The position numbers and the translations under genes were made by a program. From NCBI GenBank assembly GCA_037102815.1, contig BTPP01000005.1:1302001-1366000 (forward strand): a DNA stretch of 64,000 bases, read 5' to 3'. This document shows positions 36,811 through 50,800 of the stretch, piece by piece. A model generated the notes under the pieces. The model was not told the origin of the DNA, did not search any database, and worked only from the letters and a program-made list of their open reading frames with translations. This stretch comes from Neurospora intermedia (lineage: Eukaryota > Ascomycota > Sordariomycetes > Sordariales > Sordariaceae). Positions within the stretch are counted from its first letter, which is position 1; each line of letters starts with the position of its first letter.

Positions 36811-38773
36811 CAGGCGCGCCCTTACTGCCGTTGAGTCTAGATCGGGGCGAGGGAGGGAGGACGGAGGATTTGAATCGACTCCCGAACGCCTCCTTCTTGC
36901 ATCAAATCGGGCTGTCAGAGGTGAGTATATGCCTTACCTAGAGGTAAGTAGCCGGGCTGGTAACTTATAACTTGTTTTAGACGCCGCTGCTGTGGCCGTC
37001 AGAACTTTAATAGACTCCTCTTCCCTCCTCTACACGGCGGTGATGATTAGTGATCGGAACCCACTTGCGAGAAGGGAGGGAGGGGGAGAAGGATGGAAAC
37101 TGATGGAGGTGGTTAGTTGGTGTCGGTTGGTGTTGGCATTGTTTCGGCATTTGTAATTCCTCCGTATCAACCGTGGAGGCAACACATTAGTAAATCCAAA
37201 AGTTCACCTCATTTTTTTTCCGTTGAGGGGACGAACGATGTGGGAAAGGGGCTAGAGGACGAGAAGTGAGAATGTGGGTTGTGAGAGAGAATACCAAAGG
37301 GCATCAAGATGATGTACTTTTTCCTTGCCTTGAGTTGGTTTGCCTGTGCAAAAGGCATGGTATACCTGCCTCTTGACTGCCAAAGATTAAGACAGTAGAG
37401 TGAAAAGGACTTGATCCCTACCTAGGTCCATAGAGCTATCATTAGGTACATGGTTCTTTGACTTGTGATCTTCGAGTATGGATGAGATACTCGGATCATT
37501 ATCTCCTTTCCAAGTCATACCTAGGCAGCCTTTTGCCAAACTTTACTACTGTAGCGAAGCTAGAGAAAAAGAAAACAGAATGGACGATAAATCAAAGCTA
37601 AACTTCCAGCTACATAGTCGCTTCTCAAAGATTGAGGCTCAGCATCCTCACCATCACAAATTCCACGGCCCCCCACATGGAGGAGGACTTGCTGTCTCCC
37701 TCGCCTCGGTCGAAACGGATATATCCGCCCTTTATTTCCAGCTAACAAAATCAACAAATCCTTTTGCGTGCAGTTGTGTCTCGTGAGAGCTAAGCTAAAC
37801 ATACGTCAACACCCACCTTTGTTAGCCTGGAGAAGCAAGGGTATTTTGTCCTTATTGTGTGGATGCGTGTGCCATGCAAGAGAGACCGGACTGAGAAGTT
37901 CTTATACCTTCAAGATGGTATCAGGTACCTCTACCTACGAAAGGTATCACAGGTACCGGTACTGTATGAATACCTAGTATACCTAGACACTGCAATGACA
38001 GATGGAGGGTCCAATCGTCAGCATATCATGATACGTACGAATTCGGAATCTCCCCGTGATGGGCTCGTCTATTTGAGGCGCGTTTCTGACCCAATCGAGT
38101 CGATTTGTGTCAGCAGGTCGGTCGGTCGGTCTCAAGCTCTCATTGGGCACCATCCACCTTTCATCTCTTTTACCTACCTACCATAGTGTAGTGCAGTCGC
38201 CGTAGCACCGGATCTTCCCCGGCTGGTCGGGGGATCTGCTCCTGGTTGGTTGGATGATTTTCGTCTCACGCACACCCATCTCTTTCTGAAGGATATTTCC
38301 CAGTTCCTTAAAGAGAATACTACTACAGCACCGCAGGGCTGTATACATAGTAACCACCAAGAAGCAGCAAAACTGAACAACAGGAACTACCCCCGTGTCA
38401 GGTCAATAATTTGAGGGATCATCATAAGCACCAATGCAGTCCGACGCAGCCCCTTTTGCCGGGACGATCCTGACGATAATTACATGCAGATGTCCTTAGG
38501 ACCATTTCGTCCACCTTTTTTTTTCTTTTTTTTTTTTTTCTTTTATTTTCCCCGCGGTTTTTGGTGATATAAGAATAAACTAAAAGGGACAGGTCTCCGT
38601 TGTCGAACGCTAACGACAAAGGACAATGTCACTCACCAGCATCTGCCCCATTTGAAGTTCTGTGATGCAGCAGTTCTGGCATGAGGACACGGTACATACT
38701 ATGCACTTTCCTGATCTCACGGTTCCATACAGGATGTACGTATGTGGTGTACATCGAAGCCTGCCGTCCCGCA

Positions 38774-38798
38774 CCCCCCCCCCCCCCCCCCCCCCCCC
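38774..38798. repeat. Poly(C) homopolymer, 25 bases
   Basis: An uninterrupted C run on the + strand in intergenic DNA. Long G/C homopolymers are rare, and the exact length may be uncertain in the assembly. Confidence 0.85.
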
Positions 38799-39850
38799 TG
38801 ATTTGGCCTATATTATCCGGGCGATATACCTGCAGAGCAGAGCTTCTAGAAGCAGCGATGGAACCCTTCCCTGGGCTGATAAGGCGACCCATCCATCCAT
38901 ACCAGCCACCGTACCAAGTACGGTGAACTGCGGGATGGTGTATAAGGTGATAGGGAAGTATGTGTTATACGTACCCCTCGTACGGCAGTACGCAGTGAGC
39001 ACTTTGAGCTTGATTGTTGGAAACGAAACGATCATGGTGCCCTGAGGGAGAGAGGGAGGGAGGTCCCGTCATCGTTCGTTGTGTGCTCGCCGCTCCGCAT
39101 TCGTATCTTGACATGTCTGACTTCGGTTCGGTTCGGTCAGTCGCCTTTTTGTTTGTCGGCGCGTTAGTCATAGCTTCGGAGCTTGGATACCTAGGACTGC
39201 TAGTTAGGATTTGTCACTGGAATTTTGAAGGTCATGACAGTACTATGAAAGAGCGATAACAAAGTTCCCTGTAGTGTAGTGACAGAAGAAGAAGGATACC
39301 CGAGGAGACCAGGCTCCCTGCTGATGCGGAAGATGAGGAAAGGCAAAAGGAGAGGAATTGGTGGAAGCCCAAACCCCTCTACTCTGCCCCTCCCTCGCTC
39401 GATCGCCTGTGTATGGCCGGACTGCCGGGTACAAATGGTATATTCATGGTTGGTGGTTAAAACGTACTTCAACTATTCAGAGGTGGATGACATTCACTGT
39501 CTCAGAAGGGCTTATGGTTCATAACCCGCATCCACCGAACGGACTGTTGAGGGACGGTTCGTCTAAATTAGGTCTCTGTACAAAAAGTTTCCTAAGCTTT
39601 CATTGGTCAGATCTATAGTACGGCCCTACTATTAGCTTAAACGTCTTACTAAACTAATTTTTAATTAGTTAACTCGGAGATAGTATTTCTAATAGTCTGT
39701 GTTAGAATATATTAGGTCTTTCTATTTCTGGACAACAATTAGCTAACGGGTCTAATAGACGGCTAATAAATGCCTAGCACTAGCGCTATCAATCGGTCTA
39801 ATACCTGTATTGGCTAACCGTTTATATTGCAACCCTCCCTCCCACTATTC

Positions 39851-39933
39851 AACCTCGACTTTCAACCTCGACTTTCAACCTTCTACTAATATTAACACTA
39901 ATACTAATACTAATACTAATACTAATACTAATA
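39851..39933. repeat. Short tandem repeats at the left edge of the AT-rich block
   Basis: Two copies of a 14-base unit beginning AACCTCGACTTTC (39851-39880) are followed by about eight copies of a TACTAA/ACTAAT hexamer (39882-39933). Confidence 0.8.
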
Positions 39934-40205
39934 CCGCAATTCAATCTCATCAACTAGCTCACCGCTAGATAAATTACTATAACGGCTGCAAACGTGTATT
40001 ATTAGAAGGTAGTAGTCTCCCCACCCGGCAAGCGACTGGCAAGCTAGCTTATATAGAATATAAAAATCTCGCCTCTCCTCCCTCGAGTTTTAAATTCTCT
40101 CTATTTATTACCAACCTAAAATTCTACCCTCGTAGGTATTATACTAAATTTAATAGTAGATGTAGATCCCGATTTTCTAAATTAGTACTTCGCCTTAAGC
40201 TCGTA

Positions 40206-40356
40206 GCATTAACCCTCGTAAGACTATTAAAGCTAATAATAAATTAAGCACTCTAGTATTAGCCTTCGTAAGACCATTAAGGCTAATAATAAACTAAGCA
40301 CTCTAGTATTAGCCTTCGCAAGACTATTAAGGCTAATAATAAACTAAGTACTCTAG
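40206..40356. repeat. 50-bp tandem repeat, three copies
   Basis: A unit containing CCTTCGTAAGACTATTAAGG recurs with exact 50-base spacing: the shared CGTAAGA/CGCAAGA core falls at 40217, 40267 and 40317. Copies differ mostly by C/T and A/G changes as expected from RIP. A related non-adjacent pair of about 70 bases containing GTAGATCCCGA lies at about 40,110-40,185 and 40,448-40,545. Confidence 0.8.
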
Positions 40357-41699
40357 AATTGGGCGAGGTTTATATTTATAATAAAATAAATTATTATATT
40401 CTCAAACTTTAGAGCAATTAAATTATTTCGGTATAAACTATCCTCCTTATAACTAACCTAAAGTTTTATCCCTATAAGAAAGGCAATAAAAATCTATAAT
40501 TAGGTATTACCCTAAATTCGATAGTAGACGTAGATCCCGACTTTTAGATCCCATTTATCGCAAAATTAATTCTCCCCTTCTTATTTATTTATTTACTATT
40601 ACTAACTTATTATTGTAAGTGCGGAGGATTTCCTTTTTTATTTAGGGTTTCTATTCTCGACGTTTCCTTCTATTTAGGGGTTTCTTTCTTCCTAAGGGTT
40701 TCTTTCCTTTCGTTATTATAAATATACCTACCAAATATTATAAAATATATTATTAATACAAGCCTAACCCCGAATTTACTAATAAGTAAAATCCTACTAA
40801 GTTTGTGTAGAATTGTAGAGAATACCGTAATAAGCAAGCGGAGGTAAGTATTTATTACGTCCTTATTTATTACTATCCCTAGCGTTCCCTTTACTAGCCA
40901 ACCGGTACTATCTATTTAACGGTAAATCCTTTAAAATGCGTAAATCCTACTATAAACCTAATATACTACATCGATCCACTACCTACGGGTAAATAGTGCC
41001 CTCGAGGGTTAAAATCCGAGCCGTAGGGGGTTGCGGGTACGATTCGGGCAGTATTAATTGGCCGGCTTATTAAATAATTAATATTATTAATAGGCTGTAC
41101 GCTGTAAGAAGAGAAATACTATTAAACTATCTCCTCCTCCCAACTAATTACAACCGGTACTACGACTAGTATAGTAACCGGTATAATAACCGCTAACTCC
41201 TCCCTAATTAAGACCGTTACTACTTCGATTTTAATATAAATATTGTAAGGAAGAATTCAATAAATTACTAGAGCGGGAACTACAACTATTTCTACCTATA
41301 ATACTACTAATAGTATTACTACCGATAGTACCGCCTATACTAATACTATGCTAAAGACCCTTAGTACCGGCCCCGGCACCGGCCTAAGTATTACTACTAA
41401 TAGTACCAGCCCTAGCACCGGTACTAGTCTAGTTAGCCCAACTAATATAATAATTTCGAAGAATCATTAATATTAATAGATAGCTTTAAAATCGAAACCG
41501 TATTATACGTTCAATTACTCCTTTCTTTCCTACAAGTAAGAATTTATAAATATATTTAAATAATATACTTTAAATTATAGATATAGTTAATTATACTTTA
41601 TATAGGACTTTCCTAATACTACTGTAGCCCGCCGCTAAATTAATTAGATTTAGCGTAATTATTGTTATTATCACTATAATAGTCAACCAATTTCAATTA

Positions 41700-44600
41700 C
41701 CCCATCCCTCGGTAATTAAATATAATATAATACTAGTATTTACAATAGGGATAATAATTAGAATAATAATATAGAAAATGACAATCTCAACCTTAGCTAG
41801 AACCCCGACCTAAATTTAAATCCAAATTTAAGCCTAGAACTAAACGACTATTTCTTTTACCTAATATATAATATTGCTCGGGCTATAGTAAACAAGTATA
41901 TTAAGTCTAAATTTTATAAATATTATCAATTGGGTCTACTATATAGCAATACCGACCTTGAAAATAAGTTCTATTTACGTTACTGAAGAGTATTTATACG
42001 TAGGTTATTTTTTAATTCCAACGATAGAAAAGAGTTTAAAATTTGCAATTTATATTGTAATTATAATCCTACTCCTAAATTACTAATACCCTAACCTTTA
42101 CTACCTCGTTAATATTAAAGTCTATAATAGCAGCCCGATATACTGTTTATTCCTAAACCTACTTTCGAATAACTAGTACTACTATTTCCCCCTAAGCTTC
42201 GCTAATTCTCCGGATTTCCTAGTATCGAATTTGAAAGGGATCCCCTATATTATAAATTTGAAGATCTACTAGTAATAGCTATCCTTTAAATCGATTTCGA
42301 TATAATCAAGGCATTTTAAGCAATTGAGAAAGAGGATAATATAGAATAGTATTTATAATATAAAGAAAGATAGTTCGATATATATATTACTACCGGATAT
42401 TATTATCAATATCATAACTACAACGACCGAAGAGTTCCCAACGACCCTCTTTACTTTAGTGCTGAAAATAATCTAAATTTCAGGGATATTCCCAATTTAC
42501 TAGTACTTAACCAAGTCGAAGAATAACTCATCGCCCAAGTATATATTTTTATCAATATCTAAGTTATTAAAAGTTCCTAGTATAAGTATTCCGGCTATAT
42601 TATTAACTTCCTTCGTAATATTAATTACGTTTATTACTAGTTACCCTTATTATTCTGTAATTTAAATATTATTATCCTTCGACCTCGTAGGGCTAGGGAT
42701 AAACCTTATATTACTAGAAGAATTAAATAGGTTATAACAATTAACTTTAATAAGCTTTGTATTTAATTCGACTACCTAAAAACTAATTACTTTAGATATA
42801 GGAATATTGAAATTATCGAAGTTCGGTTTGAAGAATTGGAACGGCTTCCTAATAGTAATATATATAATAATTTAATAGTCTATAAAATCGACCCTAATAA
42901 TTTCCTAAACGATGAGGATTTTAATTTTAATAATAATTAATAATAAGAAGAAGATAATGAGGATAATAATAAGTTTGAACCAGAAGTCGCTACCCTCCCT
43001 AACCTTATAGCCAATTAGGTAGATATAGAACAACTTTATTAATAATTAGGTAGAGAATAGCCTACTCAAATTAGTACTAAAATTGGTAATATATTAATTT
43101 AGCCCGCTCCTAGCCAATACCCTCCAGCTCAACTATTCTTTAAACCCGGTCCTTTATATAATACCCCTATAAGGGAATAGGATAGATCTTAATCTATTTT
43201 ATTATAGGTATTCCTAACCCTCTATCCTTAAAATAAAACCGACTTTATTAAACTTCGAATATAGTCTATTAATTTCGAAGATTATATTAAATATATTCTT
43301 AAATAGTATAATAGCTACTTTATACGATACTACCGGTTCCCTTTCATCGTTTTTAATATATTAATACGTAAATAAATCAATTTAAAGAGTTAATTCTTCG
43401 TCCGCTCTAATTGTAGTAGTATAAATAATAAGGGTTTAATTAGTATTAAATAATTAAGGGAAGTAATTAAAACCGATACTCCCGAAGTATATCGGCTATT
43501 CGATTCGGTTATATAGTTTTCTAATACTATATAGGGTATACGACTATATTAGATTTGAAAGAGTTATAAATTTCGTACCTATATTCAAACATTAAGTATA
43601 CCGGTTATATTTATAATATTTAATATAACTAATATATATTAGGATAGCTTTATTCGGTATATACCTAACTACGAAGAGTAGAAGGTTGCTTCTACCTAAG
43701 ATTGTAATAGAATTATAAGAAAGAACTTTAAGGAAAACCCTTATATTGCTATATACTATTTAAAATAATGCTTTAAATTATTTAAAGAGTATATTTTAAT
43801 ACCGAAGTTTAAAATTAAAAATTGGTAGTACCGTATTAAATTTTAAGTAAGGGGCAGTGGTTATAATTATAGTATATACTAGGTACTATATATTAAGGTA
43901 CTTGAATTAACCGATAAGAATATATAGCGGGAGTTTATAGAATTATAGGGTTATTATATAACCGCCTTTAACTTAGAGCTAGAAAGAGTTAGCTAATAGG
44001 GTAAAGGAGATCCACTATCTATTATTATAAGTAATAGCCCGGAAGAGGAAGGTATATATCCCCCTACCTTTAATCTTCTATTTTGTATAATTAATAAAAT
44101 ATAACGTTATAGCCGGTATACCAACGATTATTGCTTTCGTATTAAACGGTTTAACTAAGGTACTCTCCGTCCTAAGGATCTAGTATTAAAAGTATGCCGG
44201 TTTTACTTTCCTAAGAATTATTACTTAGAAGTATATTTTATATGTAGTTTTAACCTAAAGTATTAGTTATACGATAGGGTAAGGAATAATAACCGTATAA
44301 ATAATTATAACCGGACTATTACCCTAATATAGCGTACTAATACGAATATCTAATTATATATTAGTTATAATGCTATTATTAATTATATCGCTAAATATTA
44401 TTCAAAAGTAGAAAAATAGTTAAGACCTTTTAAAGAGATTACTTAATAAATTACTCCTCAAATTGCTTCTAATAACTATATTATCTCTTTTACTATAAAG
44501 ATAATAAATTAATTAGTAGCTAAAAGAGACTAGTCCGTTCAAGAGATCAATTATCTCCTTCTTAATTTATAGTTTAGCTAAAGCACCCGCAAAATTATTA

Positions 44601-46950
44601 ATATAAACTATCGTTATCCTAATAGACTACTTGGACTAAGAGTACTTATTTAATAAGGTTAGCCAATTTAAACCTGTAATTAATATTCTAAATACTTATT
44701 TCGCCCCAATAACCTTAAATATATTAGCTATTTCGAGTAGCTTACTTAATTTAATAATAATCGCTATTTAGGGGATCGTACTAAGAAGAGGGTACTCAAT
44801 TATTACCCTATTTATAAATCCGATATAGAGGATTAAGTTTAGTATAAAGACTAATGTAGGGTTAAGTTTATATTATATTACCCCTATTATGTTCAATTGA
44901 ATCTATTTAATATTTAGGGTCTAAATAGAGTCCGTTAGGAATTAGAGATATACTCTAATATATATTTAATTTATATAAAAGTCTATATAGGCGATATAGA
45001 TTACCCTTATAATTATTATAGTAATATACCTAATAGTAAGCCTAATAATAAATTTAAACCTCCTACCGAAGAAGAGAGGCAACGAAAACCGTAGCAAATA
45101 TTAGCTAGAGAACTTCCCACTTATTAATAAATTGAAGATAATAAGGATTTCGGAATATTCGGCTTCCGGGATTAAAATATCTTATACAATTAGTATAACT
45201 ATTTGGATTATTAAGATCTACTACTATTAGTATAGGATTATTAGCGTAATATAAAAGCCGACAATGCCTATTTAATAGTAAATACTCCTACTATTACTAT
45301 TTTAACTATTAATAATTTTAACCCAGCTTAGAAGGTTGTCTTTAATTAGTTTATTACCTATTACTAGTCTATTCTAGATTATAATAATAATATTGAACGC
45401 TATCGTTGTATCCCACCTCTACTTTTATAAGTTGATAGTTGTAAAGGTACTAGTAAATTACATCTTATTAAGCTTCTATCTTTTAGATTGGAGCAAATAA
45501 CTATAGGCCGGGGGAAGGGTAATCCTATTATCCGTAGTATTCCTACTAAGGTTATAATTAATAATATTAATAGGTAGACTTTGCACTCCTTATTCAAGCT
45601 TCCTATTATACCTAAGAATATTAACCCTAATAATCTTAAAATAGCTATTACAATTCTAGAAGGCATTAATCTTACTCAACTATAAACTAAACTATAAGCC
45701 TACCGATACTTCGTTATTAACGAGAAATCTATATTTAGGCTTCGTACTATTAATTTTATTAACCAATAACTTCGATAAGCTTTTCCCGAGTACTAGAATA
45801 TACTTTTTAGTAGTAGAAGCGTTCTACTACTTAGTAATTTCTACCAATTAGCACTAGTAATACAAAAATCCCTTTTTTATAATTAGGTAATCTTACTAAT
45901 AATTAAAGCCGGTAGCCGTAATTATTACTACGCTTTTAATAAAACTGTTAAACTATAATAGATTATACAATAATAGGGTAATAATTAAACCCTATTTAAG
46001 GATATACTCGAAGGACTACGGAATAATCAACCTACTTGTTAATATTGGGAATTCTTATATATTCGGATAAAGATACAATTGCTTAATAAGGAGGCTGTTC
46101 AATTCGAATATACTCTTCGAATTTACCTAAAATGCAATAATATAACCGCTTATAATATTAAGTATATAGAAGCCTTATATTAACTATACTTTATATTTCC
46201 TACTAATTACGAGGGAGCTAGTATTAAAGATATAGACCCTACTAAAGTTAATAATTTACAATTCAATTTCCCTTTAATAATAGGAAGCCGAATAATATTT
46301 ACCGAGAATCTCTAGACTAAGGTTAATTTAATTAATAGTACATTAAGTACTATCTTTAATATTACTTAGGATAGTACTTTCCCTAATTAAAAGATAAATA
46401 ATAAAGAATATCCTTATAAACCCCCCTTTATTATACTAATTAAATTTGATTAGTATATTAGCCTTTACTACTTCCCTAATTTGGACCAAGAACGATTTGA
46501 GAATGTGGTTCCTATCTTCCGCATTATACGAGACTTCATCTCCCATAGAAATGCCTAGTACAAGAGGATATAATTCCCTTTAATAATAGTATATACTATT
46601 ATAGTATATAAATTATAGGGCTCTATACTCGATATAGCTGTACTGGATATCTCCAAGAAGGACTTTTAAGCTGGGCTTATATATATAGCTTGCTCTCGGG
46701 TCAAGACTTTATAAGGCTTTATATTTAATAAGCCTTTTAATTTAAATATTCTACGGATTATTTTAAACTATATTTTTGTTATGAAGGTTGCTAATAAGGT
46801 AAGGAGGTTGTTAGAGAAACTCTTAATCCCGGATATTTAAATACTAAGACTCCGGGTACTTAGTATTACTACTTCCGGTTCAATACCGACCTTAAATAAA
46901 TATAATATAAATAATACTTTTAAACGTACCTTCTATTAATTTAATAGTAT
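41700..46950 (+). mobile_element. RIP-degraded Helitron (rolling-circle DNA transposon) with Rep-helicase coding region
   Basis: Helitrons transpose through a Rep nuclease-helicase. Read in a single frame, the remnant shows the whole fungal Helitron protein in order. First comes an N-terminal region with VEE and IAQVYIFINIQVI (about 42,510-42,570). The Helitron-like N domain (about 43,240-43,960) includes the Rep motif at about 43,850-43,880, reading RGSGYNYS where HxH is expected. Then come YYITAFNLE, the cysteine/His CRFYFPKN region (about 44,190) and RDQSVQEINYLLL (about 44,530). A PIF1-type helicase follows, with LLLQVD plus a worn Walker A at 45,419-45,470, NRQTLHSLFKLPI (about 45,570-45,610), SVLLLSNFYQL (about 45,825) and KKDFQAGLIYIACSRVKTL (about 46,650-46,720). 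Anchors at 42,479, 43,841, 45,413 and 46,622 are all in the same frame, so no net length change is seen over more than 4 kb. Stops are TAA/TAG where Gln or Trp is expected. Element ends (5' TC, 3' CTRR hairpin) are not located. Confidence 0.88.
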
Positions 46951-47629
46951 TTATAGCTACTCCTTCCATCCTATTTTATATCTAATATTTAAATTCTTTC
47001 TCTTTTTCTCCTTTTCTATCTTTCTTTTATATTTAATTCTTTATTACTTTTATTAACTATTACCTATCTATTATATTAATTATTTTCAAAGATAATAATT
47101 TTAAATTCGAATAACGCCTTTACGATATATTGAAAGAAGAAGAAGAGCGGTACGATTTGCTTACTCTTAAGCGCTAACGAACTTTTACTAACTAGGTCGG
47201 TACTAAGATAGTATTACTAGCCAAAAATAAATTTGTTTACAAAAAGACTACGGCTACCTTTAGTCTTTATCTGCCTATTCGCTTAAAGTAGTATATTACT
47301 CTCGTTATTAGTTGTAATTCAGATTATTCTAACTAAGAATTTAAATAGTTGAAAAAAAAAGGTAAAAAAAAAGAAGTTCAGCTCGACTTATTCCGCGCAC
47401 CTTAATCGAATGCCTTATAGTATACCCTTTTTTAGAATAACCGTTAACGGTACTGAAAGATAATATATTTTACGGCGGTTTTATATCTCCTATTCCCCAG
47501 AATAGCCCTATACAGCAATACTAACTATATAGTAACACTAAGATTTAAAGATGAGAAGGATCTGAGAGACGTTAGTAGTAGTATATCGATATTTAATAGA
47601 CGTTAGTAATATATAAACAAAAAACTAAT

Positions 47630-47845
47630 TACTAGTAGTCTCAGTCGCTCAGCCACCTCCGATGGCCTATGCGTCTCTTCGGACCCACTAGGCCAAATAG
47701 TTGTAACATCCGGCCCACCCAAAACGACGCGGCTATACTCCGGTCTGAGCCTAATATAGACGAAATAGTTCATTGTACACAAACCCCCAAATTTCCCCAA
47801 ATATCATAATCCCAAAACGAACAATATGCGCGCCAAATTATACCT
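47630..47845. other. RIP-free island inside the degraded block
   Basis: About 200 bases keep normal CpA and TpG content (for example GTAACATCCGGCCCACCC and CGACGCGGC), while both flanks are strongly RIP-mutated. On the - strand a 65-codon open frame crosses it, starting MGKFGGLCTMNYF, without a domain. The - strand also shows TGGCCTAGTGG (47685-47695), which resembles a tRNA-type box A, but no matching box B or cloverleaf is visible. It may be a short insertion below the length RIP recognises, or a unique single-copy sequence. Confidence 0.6.
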
Positions 47846-47869
47846 AGTACTAATATACTTATTAGCACC

Positions 47870-50800
47870 ATCTTCTCCTACCCTTCCTAATTTTAATTAT
47901 ATACCTATATCCTACTAACTATATTCAATAGCCCAATTAATATTTGTTCTTTCGTCTCCTCTACCTTCGTCCTAATTATAAAATTCCTACTATCTAGAGG
48001 AATTATATAATAAATTGTCTAATAAGGCTCCTTTTTAGTATTCACTAGAACTTTCTAATTAACCTACGGACGAAATCTATTCTAGAAATATATTTACTAT
48101 AAATATATCTATAGTAGATATCGATACTAATATAGAAATTAAAGATATTTAATATTTATTTAATAGTATTTATTAATATATTAGGGTTAATTATTGGACG
48201 AATTTATTATATTACCTTATTTATTTATATATTTACCGGGGGACAAATACTTCCTAATAGTATAGTAAATATTTAAAAACGTTTATTACTATACTTCGAT
48301 ATTCTAAAGTACGTAAAATCCTTGTAGATGCCGGCGTTTATATACACTTCGAAAAGGATAAGACTAAATACTAATTAGAAGGGGAGGAGACCTAATTTAA
48401 ATTGGACGAACACCTAACCTAACCCCCAATTAAATATATATTTCAAATATACTTTAATAAAACCCTCCATATAGAACTCAAATCTCTTTTAAGTAAACCA
48501 GCATTCTATACCTTTCCTACCAATAAGTTCGTTAAAATTAATAATACGGCCTACCCTACTATTATTAAGGATATATTTAATATTTTATAAATCTATTCTC
48601 GCTTCCGTTCTACTTATAATACTATATCCGAAATTGCGCTAAAATTAATAAAGTTACTTATTATACTATATATATAATAATATACCTATTAAGATTTGTA
48701 CGAGTCGAAGGATAGTATTCGGAAAAAAAGAGAGATCCGTAATTGCGTAGTTATAATAGCGTCTATTATTATAAATTTATATGTACTTTAAAATAGTATA
48801 TTTATTTTAAAGCTATTTAATATCTACTTTAAAAGTAGCTCTATATAATTATACATATATAATACTCTAGTCCGGTTCGGTATAATTTCTTCTTATAAAA
48901 TTACTTTATAAACTATTGACCGCCTTATTAATATTTCTATAGTACGTAATTCGATACTTAAATCCTATAGGGGGATTCCCTAGAGTCCCCCTATAGGATT
49001 TAAACGTTTATATTTTTATTACTATCTTATATACTTATACGATTGTAAGCAAATTTTAAATTAGTTAGCTATAATCCGAATATAGTTATTATTTATAATA
49101 ATTTCAATTTTATCGATTATATATAAGGTTTTAGAATTAGCCGGAAAAACGTAATATAGAACTTTACTATTTATTTCTTTATTAGTAATCCTAATATTAA
49201 CGGACCGTTTAAACTATCCTAATAGCGCTCTTATATTAAGTTCCAATTAGAATAGCTTTTTATATATTTAAATATAACGCTGCTATCCCTCGATAGTACG
49301 GCCCGCTATCTTACTAAAAGTCGATTAACTTCTATAGTTAAGCGGAAATTACAATAGTCTATTCTTTACTTCCCAATTATTAAGCGATTAAAACCGCCGA
49401 AAGCTATATTCTACAAACCCCTACTATTATAAAGAATAAGGGTAAAATCTCCGATATTTATTAATTTTATAATAAATTCTTCTTTAATATCCTCGGACTT
49501 AGTATAAATAATTTTAAGGACCGATTTATCTTCGTTTACAGCAATTAGAAAATAATATCCTTCATTCGCTATATTATTTTCGACCAATTCGAAGTAGGCT
49601 ACATATATAATTACAAATAGTAGATCCTTATTATACCTACGTTCTTTCACATCCTTATAAACTACATTAATATAATATTTTAAGTTTTCTAACCTCTCGT
49701 AATATAGGATATCTAGGGCCTTAGAAGAAGTAAGAAGGTAAAATAGTACGATACTATATTCTATAACAGTCGGTTTTTATTAGAAGATATATTCGCCTCT
49801 AAGATTCTAGCCTTTCTCATCGCTAGGCTCGTCAATTATAGCCTTATTTTAAAATCTAACCTTATTAAAGTATCTATACGCCGAACTATATTGAATACTA
49901 AAGAAAAATTTATTAATTAGGAACTTCTTTCTATTTATAACAAAGTCTTTTCCCTATTTATTTAGTCTAAGTATAAAATATCTTCGGGTATAATAAATAT
50001 AAACTATTATAGTATCTATCGTTACTTCTAAGTTATTCGTATTTTTCTTATACTTAATGAAACTATCTCCTTAGGAAATTATAGTATCCTCCAATAAATA
50101 ATAAATCTTCTTCCTATCCTATTTTACAACGGTAAATTAAATAATTATAAGCCTAAGATACTCTATTTAATATAATTACTTCGCCCTAAAATTATAAACG
50201 AGCCGCTCGCTAATACTATTTTACGTTCTAATATAATACAATATTCTATAGCCGGTAGTTAGTAGAAGGCGATTAATATAATTTTCAAGTATATTAATAC
50301 TTCCTTTACCCTCGATATTAAGTAGAATAAAAATTCGATTTACAATACAAGGACTCTATTCGTCCGCCTTTCCATTATTAGCCCTTATACCGTAACTATT
50401 CGTAAAATTGTCGAAAACGATATACGAACGTATTAGGCAAATAAATATATAAAACTATCTACTAATAAAAACGTTATTAATTATATTTATACGGTCTATC
50501 GGAATAGGTAAGTACGTCGGGGATATACGATTTTTCGATTACCCAATTACTCGGGATTTAATACCCCTAATATTCTATAGTTTAATTTTATTATATTACT
50601 AAAATTAAAGTTCGATACGTTTAATATAAAGGAGGTCCGACTATTGTAGGTAGATAAGTAAATTATAATCCGGGACCCCAAAAAGGGTATTAGGCAAATA
50701 AAGAGGAATGTAAGAGAAATAACTATTGGTAGTAATAAGGGTAAACGGGTATACTTTAGCAATAGGGTTAAATCTAATAACGAAATAGCGTAGTATATCC

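Larger units (their letters stand above)
34931..39620. other. Gene-free stretch between rad3 and the AT-rich block
   Basis: No credible gene is seen in 4.7 kb; the first part must include the rad3 promoter. Composition is still ordinary and not RIP-degraded. Frequent short TACCTAGG-type motifs, a GTAG/TAGG repeat (36,786-36,810) and a 25-base C run (38774-38798) are present. It forms the transition zone from active genes to heterochromatin. Confidence 0.55.

Noticed and set aside
47640-47730. tRNA-like box A on the - strand in the RIP-free island
   Set aside because: Only box A resembles the consensus; no box B (GGTTCGANNCC) at the right distance and no cloverleaf could be drawn.
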